A stretch of DNA of 64,000 bases from Palaemon carinicauda (GCF_036898095.1 NC_090750.1:93962245-94026244), one strand, 5' to 3'; positions 22,975 to 33,498 are shown, counted from the first letter of the stretch. Numbers and translations: made by a program. Notes: generated from the sequence alone by a model not told the origin.

Positions 22975-24831
22975 CTAAATCTCTTCTACTTCTTCATCAC
23001 TTTCTTTTTTCTGTTTCTTTTCTTTACTTTCACCTTCTACTTCTTCATCTCTTTCTTTTTTCTGTTTCTTTTCTTTACTTTCACCTTCGTCTTGGCCTAC
23101 CAATACCGCTGGCCTCTTTAATAAGAAACTATCCATTGAAGCTTGTTTCTGCCTACTTTTCAACACATTTCTAAAATGCGTTAGGCAAACGTCATTGCAG
23201 TGTTGAAGCGCACGGTTGGTATAAACTTTTTCTGGATGTTCCTTTTCGACGAAGTCTGCCATTTTATGGAAACATGCAAGAATTTCCTTAATGTCTGCCG
23301 TTTTCAAAGGTGCAACATCCTCCTCATCACCGCTAGAGAACTGCTCTTGAACATCACTCACTTGCATCGTCTCCAACTCCTTCCAGTCGTCCGTCGTCAA
23401 CTCCTCGTGGTGCTCCTCGATAAGTTCATCGATATCTTCCGCGCTAACTTCCAGCCCCATGGACGTACCAAGATGTACGATGTCAGCCACCTCAGACTGC
23501 TGAATTGGTTCAGGATCGTCAACGATCTCGGCTTCTCCTCCAGGCTTCCCGAACCCCTCGAAGTCTCGTGCAGAGACAGCATCGGGCCACAGCTTCCTCC
23601 AAGATGAGTTTAGGGTACGCCTCGAAACTTCCTGCCAAGCGAGATCGATGAGTTTGAGGCATATCACGATGTTGAAGTGATCTTTCCAAAATTCACGCAG
23701 AGTGAGGTTTGTACTCTCTGTGACTTGGAAACATCTCTTGAAGAGATGCTTCGTGTACAATTTTTTAAAATTAGAAATAACTTGCTGGTCCATGGGCTGG
23801 AGGAGAGGGGTGGTGTTAGGCGGTAGATACAGGACCTTTATGAAGGAATACTCGGCCAGAAGATATTCCTCGAGGCCAGGAGGGTGAGCTGGAGCATTGT
23901 CCAACACCAGCAGACATTTCATAGGGAGGCGCTTTTCTTCCAAATATTTTCGGACAGTCGGACCGAAGCAGACATTCACCCAATCAATGAACAGTTGCCT
24001 CGTTACCCAGGCTTTTGCATTCGCCTTCCACATCACAGGAAGGTTCTCCTTAATAACTTTGTGGGCTTTGAAGGCTCGGGGATTTTCTGAATGGTACACC
24101 AGCAGGGGCTTTATCTTGCAGTCCCCACTGGCGTTTGCACAAAAAGCAAGGGTAAGCCTGTCCTTCATAGGCTTATGTCCGGGTAGCCTCTTCTCCTCCG
24201 CCGTGATGAATGTCCGACGAGGCATTTTCTTCCAGAAAAGCCCAGTTTCGTCGCAATTGAAAACTTGCTGCGAAGTGTAGCCTTCCTGCAGAGTCAACTC
24301 CTCGAACGTTTTAACAAAGGCTTCGGCAGCCTTCGTGTCCGAGCTGGCTGCCTCCCCATGCCGTACCACTGAATGGATGCCAGTCCTTTTCTTGAACTTC
24401 TCAAACCACCCACGAGAAGCCTTAAACTCTGGGGGTTCCTGCTGGGATGTTCCTTCTCCTGCTCCTTCTTCGGCCTGAGCACGCACGAGATCACCGAAAA
24501 TGGCGGAGGCCTTCTGGCAAATTGTAGTCTCAGTGATGGTGTCTCCTGAGATCTCTTTGTCCTTGATCCACACAAGAAGCAGCCTCTCCATCTCGTCATG
24601 CACGTGCGTTCTCTTGTTGGAGAAAATAGTGACGCCCTTAGAAGGTGTTGCTGCTTTGATGGCCGCCTTCTGCTTCAGGATGGTGCCTATCGTAGACGGA
24701 TTCCGGCCATACTCCTTGGCGATCGCACTTAAACGCATGCCAGACTCGTACTTTTTAACGATTTCAAGTTTCGTCTCCATCGAGAGCATCGTCTTCTTCT
24801 TCTTTCCTTCGGCAACATTCTTGGGACCCAT
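22975..24831 (-). CDS. Tigger-type (pogo) transposase, intact 618 aa
   Basis: This enzyme would cut and paste the surrounding element by DDE/D chemistry in the nucleus. From MGPKNVAEGK, a psq/CENP-B N-terminal helix-turn-helix spans residues about 14-62 (METKLEIVKKYESGMRLSAI, then NPSTIGTIL). A CENP-B-type DNA-binding domain spans about 70-165 (ERLLLVWIKDKE, then RGWFEKFKKR). The DDE catalytic domain covers about 185-400, with Asp194 (FNCDETGLFW), Asp311 (VLDNAPAH) and Asp348 (LQPMDQQVI). All three acidic residues are in place. The C-terminus ends in two tandem copies of a Lys/Glu-rich 18-residue block (ESKEKKQKKE..), probably a nuclear localisation or charged tail. The ATG at 24831 sits about 530 bp inside the right inverted repeat. 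Length is typical for Tigger, with no stop or frameshift, unlike every other element here. Confidence 0.95.
   Translation of the reverse strand: MGPKNVAEGKKKKTMLSMETKLEIVKKYESGMRLSAIAKEYGRNPSTIGTILKQKAAIKAATPSKGVTIFSNKRTHVHDEMERLLLVWIKDKEISGDTITETTICQKASAIFGDLVRAQAEEGAGEGTSQQEPPEFKASRGWFEKFKKRTGIHSVVRHGEAASSDTKAAEAFVKTFEELTLQEGYTSQQVFNCDETGLFWKKMPRRTFITAEEKRLPGHKPMKDRLTLAFCANASGDCKIKPLLVYHSENPRAFKAHKVIKENLPVMWKANAKAWVTRQLFIDWVNVCFGPTVRKYLEEKRLPMKCLLVLDNAPAHPPGLEEYLLAEYSFIKVLYLPPNTTPLLQPMDQQVISNFKKLYTKHLFKRCFQVTESTNLTLREFWKDHFNIVICLKLIDLAWQEVSRRTLNSSWRKLWPDAVSARDFEGFGKPGGEAEIVDDPEPIQQSEVADIVHLGTSMGLEVSAEDIDELIEEHHEELTTDDWKELETMQVSDVQEQFSSGDEEDVAPLKTADIKEILACFHKMADFVEKEHPEKVYTNRALQHCNDVCLTHFRNVLKSRQKQASMDSFLLKRPAVLVGQDEGESKEKKQKKERDEEVEGESKEKKQKKESDEEVEEI
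22978..23095 (-). repeat. 54 bp tandem duplication in the transposase C-terminus
   Basis: Two near-identical in-frame units encode the repeated Lys/Glu block at the protein's end. They differ by the substitution R/S (KERDEE versus KESDEE). Confidence 0.85.
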
Positions 24832-25357
24832 GGCTTCAGTAATACGTAATATAATACACTACGTAACGTTATATACAGTCTATGTATAGTAAACACTAAT
24901 ACAGTACAGTGCACAGTAACGAAAGTTTATTAACGATAACACGTGGCGTACGAATGTACTGTATATTAACACAAAGTCAAACAAGCGAAAGCACACAACA
25001 CAATGTCTGTTAACGATACCGCGGTCGGAACGAAAAGAGAGAGAGAGAGATTAACGCCCGTGCGTAGGCAAGCTGGGATAGTTGCCGACCAATAGGAAAG
25101 CAGGATCTTATGGCGTCAGCTAGCGTCTGAGTAGGGAGATAACCAATGGGTGAGCGGGAGGCTGTAAGTGAGTCTACCCAAGTTCAAAGTCTGGCGGCGC
25201 GCGCTTTTTAAAATTACTCTCGGCGAAGAGTTGGGATCTCGTAAGGTTTTCGTATCCTGAAATTTTATCCGTATCCTGGGGCATAAAAATCTTCGAATCA
25301 CTTTTCGCATCCTGAATTTTTCGTAAGCAGAAACTTTCGTATCCAGAGGTATCACTG

Positions 25358-25833
25358 TATCTGGGTCAAGTGCTCAGCCTATAAAAGCCAGAGCACAAAC
25401 CACCAAAGAGGTCAATATGGTTTCCAATACACCAAAAGTAATGTCACCGATAGGAGCATCTCCCCTAGAGGTAGTAGCCCAGCCTTCTGGGTTAAGTGCT
25501 CGAACTGTTGAAGTTCTAGCACAATCCTCCAAGGAAGCCAATGTGGCTTCCACCACCTTAAATGTATTGTCTCAGGCAGAATCTCTACCTGATTTGATGG
25601 AGATTGGAAAGCAAGATCTTCCAAAGAGGAAAAGGTCCCCATCATCCTCACCTTCATCTAAGTCAGGTAAGTGCCCTACTGCTCATGATCTTAAGGTTGA
25701 CTCTTATAAAGATCCTAGAAAGAAAGAAAAGAAGAGTGGTGGCCTAGTAAAGCCTTCCATCTCCAGGCCTTACATGGCTTCATCTGAAAAGTCCCAAAAG
25801 ACAAATGAGACAAAAAAAAATAACAAAAGATGA
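25358..25833 (+). pseudogene. Jockey-like ORF1, 3' part
   Basis: Continuation of ORF1 after the Tigger insertion. It is a Pro/Ser/Ala-rich tail (MSPIGASPLEVVAQPSGLSA) followed by a basic Lys/Arg/Ser stretch (KRKRSPSSSPSSKSGK) and an end in NNKR. The stop TGA at 25831 overlaps the ORF2 start (ATGA), so ORF2 would depend on termination-reinitiation or a similar coupling, a feature seen in several LINEs. The segment around the insertion is an imperfect internal duplication (GCATCTCCC..GTAGTAGCCCAG occurs on both sides). Confidence 0.8.
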
Positions 25834-28800
25834 TGTCTATCATCCAGTGGAATTGCAGAGGTCTAAGTACTAGCATTGAGCAAATAAAAACTTTAACCAG
25901 GGACTCAGACACGAAGGTAATTTGTCTACAGGAAACCAAGATCAGTGACAAACCATTTAATCCTGGACTCAATTATAATTTTTGTAGATCCCCTCCTTTG
26001 CAAGCTGCAAGAGCTCAAGGTGGTACAGGTTTTATTATTCACAAATCTGTAAAATTTGAAACAATCCTACTCAATACACCACTACAGGCATGTGCAGTTA
26101 GAACTCATATCGGGAAAAAAATTACTTTATGCTCGCTATATATTGAACCATCCTTAGAACTTTTCCTCTTAGATCATGCTGGTAATCCAAGAAGGCTTAG
26201 ACTTTCTGACCTCCAAGACCTGATCAATCAGCTTCCTGCCCCTTTTATTTTAATGGGTGATTTTAATGCAAAGCATACTTTATGGGGTGGAAATGTGTGC
26301 GATAGATGGGGTAATCTTGTTGAAGAATTAATTGACAACAATGATGTAATACTAATGAATGATGGTTCTCCAACTAGGTATGATGTATTCCACAACTCTA
26401 CATCAGCCATTGATTTGTCAATCTGTTCCTCATCCATTCGATTGGACTACCTTTGGTCAGTAAATGAACACCTACATGACAGTGGCCATTGGCCAATAAT
26501 GTTAGATTATGTCCATAATCTTCCTTCTCAGTGTCCACCAAAATGGAAGATAGACTAGGCAGACTGGGCAGCTTATGAAAACTGTTCACTCACCGATAAA
26601 GAGTATGATGAATTTACATCTCCAGTGCATGCCTATCAACATCTTGAAAATATTATTGATGATAATGCTAGCAAGTTTATACCTAAAACATGCGGTTTAC
26701 CTCATCGCTCTGTAGTTCCTTGGTGGAGTAAAGAATGTGCCAACGCAAGAAAAGGGACCCGAACTTGCTTCAGAAGATACTTGAGAACAAACTATGTAGC
26801 AGATAGAATAGCGTACCTCAGAGCCTGTGCCAAACAAAAAGGAACTTTTAGTAAAGCAAAGAGAGCATCGTGGAAGAAATATATATCTAATATTAATACC
26901 AAAACTCCTTCAAAGGAAATATGGGACAAGATTAGAAAACTTCAAGGTAAATTCGTCCCTAAGCCTCTACCAATATTAAGGGAAAATAATAGATATATAT
27001 CTGACCCCAAAGATGTAGCAGAGGTTCTTGCTAAGCACTTTGCCCATGTATCAAGTGCTGACAACTATTCCCCAGCATTTCAACAAATTAGAGCATCAAC
27101 ATCTGTTGTTCCTCCTGCTTCTTCAAATACTGAAGCTTTTAACCTGCCTTTTAGTATGGAGGAGATGCAAAATGCTATCTCTAGCTCTTCTTTAACTGCC
27201 CCAGGTGAGGATGGCATCCGGTATGAAATGATATCACATCTTCCAGTGGATACCAAGGAATTTTTATTAGAAACCTTTAATGGTCTATGGGCTTCCCATA
27301 CATCTCCTGATTCCTGGCATACTTCAATTGTAATTCCAGGCCACAAGTCTGGTAAAGACCCAGAACTGCCATCTAGTAATAGGCCCATATCCTTGACCAG
27401 TTGCATATGCAAACTATTTGAGAGAATGATCAACAACAGACTTGTGTGGTATCTAGAATCAAAAAATCTTTTATCTAACAGGCAGTTTGGTTTTAGGAAG
27501 AACCGAAGTACTCTAGACCCTTTGCTGATGTTATCAAGGGAAATTTCAAATGCCTTTTATAACCAAAACCAGGTGGTGGGTGTCTTTTTTTTGACCTCGA
27601 AAAGGCATATGACACCACCTGGAGGGGTGGTATTTTAAAGCAATTGGCCTTGTGGGGTATAGGAGGACATATGTTCTCTTTTATTGAAGAATTTTTATCA
27701 AACCGCTCAATTAAAGTGAGAGTAGGGTCAGAACTATCTTCATCCTACATGCAAGAAGAAGGTGTCCCCCAAGGTAGCGTATTGAGTGTGACCTTGTTTG
27801 CTGTTGCTATTAATAGTCTCTTGAGTCACATACCTCCTGGCATACAAGGATCACTATTTTTCGATGACTGCAATTTATTGTAGTGGATCATCTGCACTAC
27901 AAGCATGCCAGAATCTTCAAATTGGAATAAATGCTGCTTCCTCATGGGCAAATTCTCGTGGATTCATGTTTTCTCCTCAGAAGACCAAAGCCATTCGCTT
28001 TACTCGTACTCGTAAAAGGGAAGAGATCCCCACCCTTTTCTTAAATGATTGCATTTTGCCATATGAGGATAATGTCAAGTTTCTTGGAGTCATTTTCGGC
28101 AAGAAAGTGACATATGGTCCCCATATAAATGACCTATCTATCAGGGTTAAGAAGTCACTGAACATTCTGAAAGTGATATCGCATTTTGATTGGGGTGCTG
28201 ATAGAACAACTTTGCTTAGAATTTATACATCTTTGTGTCTGAGCAGGTTAGACTATGCATGCCAAATATATGGGTCAGCTACAAAGACTTTACTTGGAAA
28301 ACTTGATATTGTTCACAATGCTGGGCTTCGCATCTGCACAGGTGCTTACAGAACATCTCCCATTGACAGTCTCTATGTTGATTCTGGCATACCTCCCCTT
28401 TCCATTCGCAGAGAGGAGTTGAGTTTGAGGTTTTTAGCTAGGTCCCTTGCTGTGAGAAACAATCCTAACTGTAAATATGTTAGGGCGCCTTTAGATCGGG
28501 CTCCTAACAGATCTAGAGTGCCTAAGCTTTTGGAAGTACAGCTGAAAAATGATGCTAGAGAAGTAGGCTTGTTAACAGCACAGATAGCAGAGGTAGGATA
28601 TCCAAAGTCTCCTCCTTGGTGTAATCCACCTGTTAAAGTATGTTTTATGGCAGGAGGGAAAAATACCTTACCTAGTAGGGTAATGAAAAGTGAGTTTTTA
28701 AATCATGCTGCTCAACATCATGGGAAACATGTTTTTACAGATGGCTCCAAATCGGCTGCAGGAGTTGGAAGGGCAGCTGTGGTGGGGGATATTGTTATTA

Positions 28801-29572
28801 GAAGGAAACTCCCATCCTCTTGTTCAATATTTACTGCTGAGCTGTACGCAATAATTCTCGCAGTCCAACATATTTTTAGAAATGGCAACCAAAATAGTTT
28901 TTATACAATTTTTATGGATTCCAATAGTGTTTTACTCTCATTAAAACAAATTATGCCTGGCCATCATCTAGTACAAGAGGTGCAGGACTGGTTAGTACTT
29001 CTGCAGTCTAGGAAGAGTATCAGTGTTCACTTCTGTTGGGTCCCTGCCCATGTTGGGGTGGATGGAAATGAACAAGTAGATAAGGCAGCAAAGGAAGCTT
29101 CAGGGCTAAGTAATCCATCCCCCTTGAGTATTCCTTACAAAGATCTTAAAAGTGAGATTCATCTTTACTGTAAAAATAAGTGTACTGTAAAAATAAGTGG
29201 CAAGCTCGATGGTCTGGACTGACCACCAATACAAAATTGAAACAAATCCACCCATTGGTGGATAAATGGTCATCTTGTAATTCTACAAGTAGGAGGGATA
29301 CCATTATTTTAACTAGGCTGCGTATTGGCCATACACATGCAACGCACAATTATTTAATGAATAGTGGGGAAGGGAGACAGGCCCCTCTTTGTAGTACCTT
29401 TCAAGTGACAATGGATGTTAAACATATTTTAGTCGATTGTCCTGTTTTTAATCTTCAGAGGAGGACACATTTACTCCAGGACAAACCTTTAAAAGATATA
29501 CTGGGGGAAAACTGTAATACCCTGAACTTGAGAAAATTTATACAAAGTATTGGGTTATATTACGAGCTATAA
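25830..29572 (+). pseudogene. Jockey-like ORF2: endonuclease, RT, RNase H; broken
   Basis: ORF2 would nick target DNA and copy the element RNA. Endonuclease 25830-26530: IIQWNCRGL, CLQETK and MGDFNAKH are intact, but the expected Ser-Asp-His motif reads Ser-Gly-His (HDSGHWPI). An in-frame TAG lies at 26556. RT about 27180-28000: APGEDGIRYEM, NRPISLTS and RQFGFRKNRSTLD, then a frameshift in a T-run at 27583-27591, then DLEKAYD-like, GVPQGSVLS and FFDDC, with another frameshift near 27870. RNase H 28735-29100: FTDGSK, TAELYA, FMDSNS and GNEQVDKAA retain all four acidic positions. A 17 bp tandem duplication near 29163-29197 shifts the frame before the C-terminal LRIGHTHATHNYL and VKHILVDCP region. 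Ends at 29572. Confidence 0.88.
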
Positions 29573-29781
29573 TTTATTTATTTTACCCTTTTAATCCCTA
29601 TTTATTTCACATCTAGATTTTATTGTATGAAAGTGTTGCGATTTGTATTAAATGTTAAAATGATACTAAATGGTGTGAGTATACAGATATGATTAAATGA
29701 TGTTCGTTATATAGCGCTGAATGGCCTTTGATGCCCCAGTGCTTGGCTTAATGCCTAAATCCTATATTCAATTCAATTCAA
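29573..29781 (+). other. Jockey-like 3' UTR and (ATTCA)n tail
   Basis: Non-coding sequence with AGCGCTGAATGGCCTTTGATG leads to a pentanucleotide tail ATTCAATTCAATTCAA. A short tandem repeat replaces poly(A), as is common in Jockey-type elements. Confidence 0.75.
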
Positions 29782-29794
29782 CCCACCCCTAACT

Positions 29795-30238
29795 AGCGGT
29801 GGGTAGTTAAACCGCGACAAAAAATTCATCGGCTGATTTCAGCTTCGCCGAAATAATACTCCTCAGTAAAGAGCTCCAGGTTTTTATTGCTAGAAAAATA
29901 CAAATTACTTGCAAATTTGTCATGTTTCATAAGTTGGAATTTTATTGAAACCCCTTTTGGCTTGCCTTTTCTCCTTGGCTAACTTCTTGTAATTTAACAC
30001 GGGCAAACCTTTCCTCACATTCAAACACATCAATAAGCTTCCAAATAATGGTGTGACTAACGTTAACTTTGTGTTTCAGGGTGCAGTGCTGCTGAAGGCT
30101 ATTAAAGTGTAGTATAAACAAGTGTCCCTCGTCTGTACATTGATGCCGAACATTCTATCTACAGTGCATAGGATTTTGACTGCCTGTATCCACTGACATC
30201 ATCAACTGGCAGGAAGGTAAGGGCAAGAAAACAGGACA
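29795..30238 (+). repeat. 444 bp direct duplication, copy 1 (DIRS-terminus-like start)
   Basis: Begins AGCGGTGGGTAGTTA and is colinear with 34091-34528 at high similarity. The first 130 bp resemble the DIRS inverted-terminal sequences at 13200 and 59225 (CTAACTAG, TTCATCGGCTGATTTCAGCT, CAGTAAAGAGCTCCAGGTTT, AGAAAAATACAAATTACTT). The rest has an open minus-strand frame of unknown family, best kept in copy 2. Confidence 0.85.
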
Positions 30239-30269
30239 TTTAAACAATCCAAGAAAGGAAGTGCTTAGT

Positions 30270-30838
30270 TTAATCCATTCTTTTTCAGAACTTTTTCCGG
30301 ATGCCCCAGGTAGAACCCTGGTTTTAAGCCATGATGTTGACGTGGGGGGTGCTTCCCCTTTAAGAGTCCTTACCGTCTGAACGCTGTAAAATTGAATTAG
30401 GTCAGTAAGGAGATCAACTACATGTTGAAGCCTGACCTTATTCAGCCATCAGTGAATCCCCGGAGCTCTCCTATAGTACTGATGTGGAAGGCGGATGGCA
30501 AGTTCCGCATGTGTGTGGATTATCGAAAGGTTAATACCCACACCAAAGGTTATTCTTTTCCATTACCTCGTATTGATGACTGTCTGGATCGGATCGGATC
30601 GGCCAAGTTTATTACTAAGTTGGATCTGTTGAAAGGGTACTGGCAGGTTCCATTGTCCGATCGTGCTCGTGAGATATCTGCATTTGTTACTCCTTTCGGA
30701 CTTTACGAATGTAAGGTTATGCCCTTTGGCATGAAGAATGCTGCATGCACTTTTCAGAGATTAATAATGAATAGGGTCAGTTGCGGTCTGGAAGGAACAG
30801 ATATTTATATTGATGATTTCCCTACTTGGATGCAAGTT
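30270..30838 (+). pseudogene. Ty3/gypsy reverse-transcriptase fragment
   Basis: LTR-retrotransposon Pol. A protease-to-RT linker with a His-Asp-Val-Asp-Val-Gly motif lies near 30330, then a PYRLNAVK-like segment with a stop at about 30400. RT motifs follow: SPIVLMWKADGKFRMCVDYR (30465-30525), ITKLDLLKGYWQVPL, VMPFGMKNA and IYIDD (30806-30820), so the catalytic YIDD box is present. The sequence stops just past it at the RTE insertion. No thumb, RNase H, integrase or LTR is found. Confidence 0.85.
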
Positions 30839-30849
30839 ACTACTGTACC

Positions 30850-31497
30850 TGCCGTTTCTTGGTGGTGTAGCCTAGTGTTTCCTCCGCGGCATGGGCCATG
30901 GCGTTTCTGAGGGTGGTCCAGTGGTGCTTAACAGTGGCCTGACCCACGGGGTCTGCGAGGTGTTGTTCGCAGGCCGCCTTGTAGTTCTATGCCACCTGTG
31001 GGTTGCGGAGCTTACTACAATCAAAGCGTTGGTGTGGTACGCTGTCAGGTGCCTTTCTGGGTGGTCGTAGGGTCGTCACGGAGAGTCGGGAGATGAGGAG
31101 TCTGTGGTCCGTCCAGCATTCGTCCGCTCCGGGCATGGATCGGGTGATGCGGACGTCTCCTCGGTCTCTGGCTCTGGTCAGGACGTAGTCCAGGGTGTGC
31201 CAGTGTTTAGACCGTGGGTGTCTCCATGTGGTCTTTTGTCGTTTTGCTAACTGGAAGATGGTGTTGGTTACCACAAGTTGGTGTTCTGCACACAGACCCA
31301 GTAGGAGTTGGCCATTGGCGTTGCAATTTCCAATGCCATGGCGGCCGATGATTCCCTCCCACAGGCGATGGTCTTTGCCTACTCGGGCATTAAAGTCGCC
31401 AAGCACAACGAGCTTGTCATTGGCGGGCACTGCCTGGATAGTGCGGTCGAACTGGGTGTAGAAGGCAGCTTTGTCATCGTCGGTTGAGGATTGGTTT
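30850..31497 (-). pseudogene. RTE-like LINE endonuclease half (inverted)
   Basis: Minus-strand frame of an exonuclease-endonuclease-phosphatase domain of the type found in craniofacial-development-protein-2-like LINE ORFs. Motifs are LVVLGDFNARVGKD (about 31390), TWRHPRSKHWHTLDYVLTR (about 31210-31260) and WTDHRLL (about 31100), so the catalytic Asp-Asn and Asp-His pairs of the second half are present. The N-terminal third of the domain is missing, cut at the inversion junction. After a stop at 30987 the linker continues to about 30853. The first residues of the long open frame (from 31586) are antisense of the RT half and not real. Confidence 0.85.
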
Positions 31498-33498
31498 GAT
31501 GAGAATGATGCTACCATGTCTCTTCTCATTGAAACCAAACGACAAGCACCCCTGACTTTGGAAAACCAACCAACAGCAGCTAACAAATGTGCTCACAAGG
31601 TGGCTGAAGCTGGTTGCCAAAGAGGGATCCGTGAAGCCCAAAACACCTGGTGGCAAAGAAAAGCTGCAGAAATACAGAGTTTCGCTGACCAACGTGACCT
31701 GCGCACCTTCTATGCAGCAACAAAGGAAATATTCGATCCCACACGGTCATCAGTGGGCAGCCTGAAGGACGCGGATGGGGCCACAACCATCACCAACAGC
31801 AAGGGCATCCTGGCCAGGTGGAGGTCTCACTTTGAGAACCTCCTCAATGACCAAGCAGACACCCCAGACGATCTCCTGCGAATGACTCCGCAGCATCCCG
31901 TCCGTCACTGGATGGCACTACCACCTTCCATCCATGACTTCAACAAGGCCTTGCAGTGCATGAAGCCCGGCAAAGCCCCAGGGCCAGACAACATCCCGTT
32001 GGAGCTCCTCACTCACGGTGGCCCCGGTTTGAGGAACCGTTTGATGCTCCTTATACTGAAAATATGGGAGACCAAGACCCTCCCCAGTGACTTCCGCGAT
32101 GCAAACATTGTTACCATCTTCAAGAAGGGAGACAGGAAGAACTGTAACAACTACCGGGGAATATCACTACTAAGCATCGCGAGTAAGATTTTCGCTCGGA
32201 TTCTCCTTGACCGCCTCCTTATTCTCGCAGAAGACGTCCTGCCAGAGTCCCAGGGCGGCTTTCGACCTTCCCGCGGGACCATAGACATGATCTTCTGTGC
32301 GCGAGAACTACAAGAGAAGAACCTCGAACAACAACAGCCCATAATGTTCATCTTCTGGGATTTGAAAAAGGCCTTCGACAAAGTACCTCGACCTGCCATG
32401 TGGGCTGTCCTCAAAAGATATGGCTGCCCACCCGATTTTGTCAAGCTGGTGCGTGCGCTCTGTGACGGAATGGTTGGGAGAGTCTGCCACCAGAACTCTC
32501 TTTCAGACCCATTCCACATCAACGGAGGCCTTAAGCAGGGCTGTGTTCTGGCCCCAACGTGTTTCTCGCTATACACCGCAGCAATGCTCAACGAGATTCC
32601 CCCAGTCGTTAGCTGATGCATACAACTCTGCCTACGAACGTTTTGGGATGCAAGTCAACACAGATAAAACCAAGACCCTCGTCCAACATCCACCAGGACT
32701 GATGCTCCCAAACTTCAATACCATAATGAATGACCAACTGTTAGAACAGGTGGACCAGTTTTCCTACCTAGGGAGCATCCTAACATCAGCTCCCACAAGC
32801 AAAAAGGACGTTGAGAACAGGATCAGGGCAGCCCACTCCGCCTTTGGCCGACTCAACTGCCGCGTATTTAACAACCACGCACTGACAATGACCACCAAAA
32901 TAATAGTGTTCAGGGCAGTAGTCCTCTCCACGCTCCTGTATGCATGTGAAACATGGACGCTATATAGAAACGATATTAAAAACCTAGAACGCTTCCAACA
33001 AAGGAAACCGAGGCAGATCTTGAAAATTCCCCTGGGAGAGCCACACCACCAACATTGAAGTCTTAGAACGTGCCTCGCTGACCAGCGTGGAGGCCACCAT
33101 CATCCACCACCGCCTCCGCTGGATAGGACACGTGCATAGGATGGATTCATCTAGGCTCCCAAAGAAAATATTCTACGGAGAACTGACCACGAGGATCCCC
33201 GTAAATGCGCTATAAAGATCAACTAGAGCGCTCCCTGGCTCTAACTGACATCGATCCTTCCTCATGGGAAGAAACAGCCAGGGACAGGAAAACCTGGAGA
33301 AGTACAGTACACCATGGCACCGTGGACTTCGAGGAGAGGAGGAGACAAAACGAGGAGGCTAGGAGGAGGAGAAGGAGAGAGCGATTAGAACAGCCCCGCC
33401 CACCACCTACCCTCCCTTGTGAACACTGTCCGCGACTCATCCACCACAGACTAGGACTTAACAGCCACATCAGGCATAAGCACCCACCCCATAGATAG
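31490..33498 (+). pseudogene. RTE-like LINE reverse transcriptase and C-terminus
   Basis: Starts inside DWFDENDA. RT motifs: MKPGKAPGPDNIPLELL (31970), FKKGDRKNCNNYRGISLLS (32120), FRPSRGTIDMIF (32265), FWDLKKAFDKVPR (32355) and GLKQGCVLAPT (32530). After MLNEIPP the frame fails at about 32613. It resumes with AYNSAYERFGMQVNTDKTKT, so the catalytic YADD box and some 60 residues around it are deleted. Later motifs are FSYLGSILTS, LLYACETWTLY, and past a frameshift at 33055 an IHHRLRWIGHVHRM region. The last frame (33205-33498) ends with a C2H2 finger (CEHCPRLIHHRLGLNSHIRH). Confidence 0.88.

Larger units (their letters stand above)
22179..25357 (-). mobile_element. Complete Tigger/pogo DNA transposon inserted in LINE ORF1
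   Basis: Terminal inverted repeats begin CAGTGATGCCTC (left) and CAGTGATACCTC (right, read inverted), followed by related GGATACGAAA and TTCAGGATGCG blocks. TA is present on both sides (22177-22178 and 25358-25359), the target duplication expected for the Tc1/mariner-pogo group. The LINE reading resumes cleanly across the junction (..CCCAGC, then TCTGGGTCAAG..). One long transposase frame lies on the minus strand. Length is 3,179 bp. Confidence 0.93.
20030..29781 (+). mobile_element. Jockey-like LINE, near full-length, split by a Tigger transposon
   Basis: Order on the plus strand: a 5' UTR of about 750 bp; ORF1 with an RRM-like fold and CCHC knuckles; ORF2 with APE-type endonuclease, reverse transcriptase, RNase H and a C-terminal Cys/His region; then a 3' UTR ending at an ATTCAATTCAATTCAA tail (29768-29781). 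This is the Jockey-superfamily layout. Removing the 3.18 kb Tigger insertion leaves about 6.6 kb. Both ORFs carry stops and frameshifts, so this copy is dead. The 5' boundary near 20030 is approximate; no flanking target duplication could be found by eye. Confidence 0.85.

Noticed and set aside
23200..24889. Plus-strand frames of 60-135 codons across the Tigger
   Set aside because: They are antisense shadows of the intact transposase.
31498..31586. N-terminal 29 residues of the minus-strand endonuclease frame
   Set aside because: They are the antisense of the direct RT half and fuse by chance across the inversion junction.
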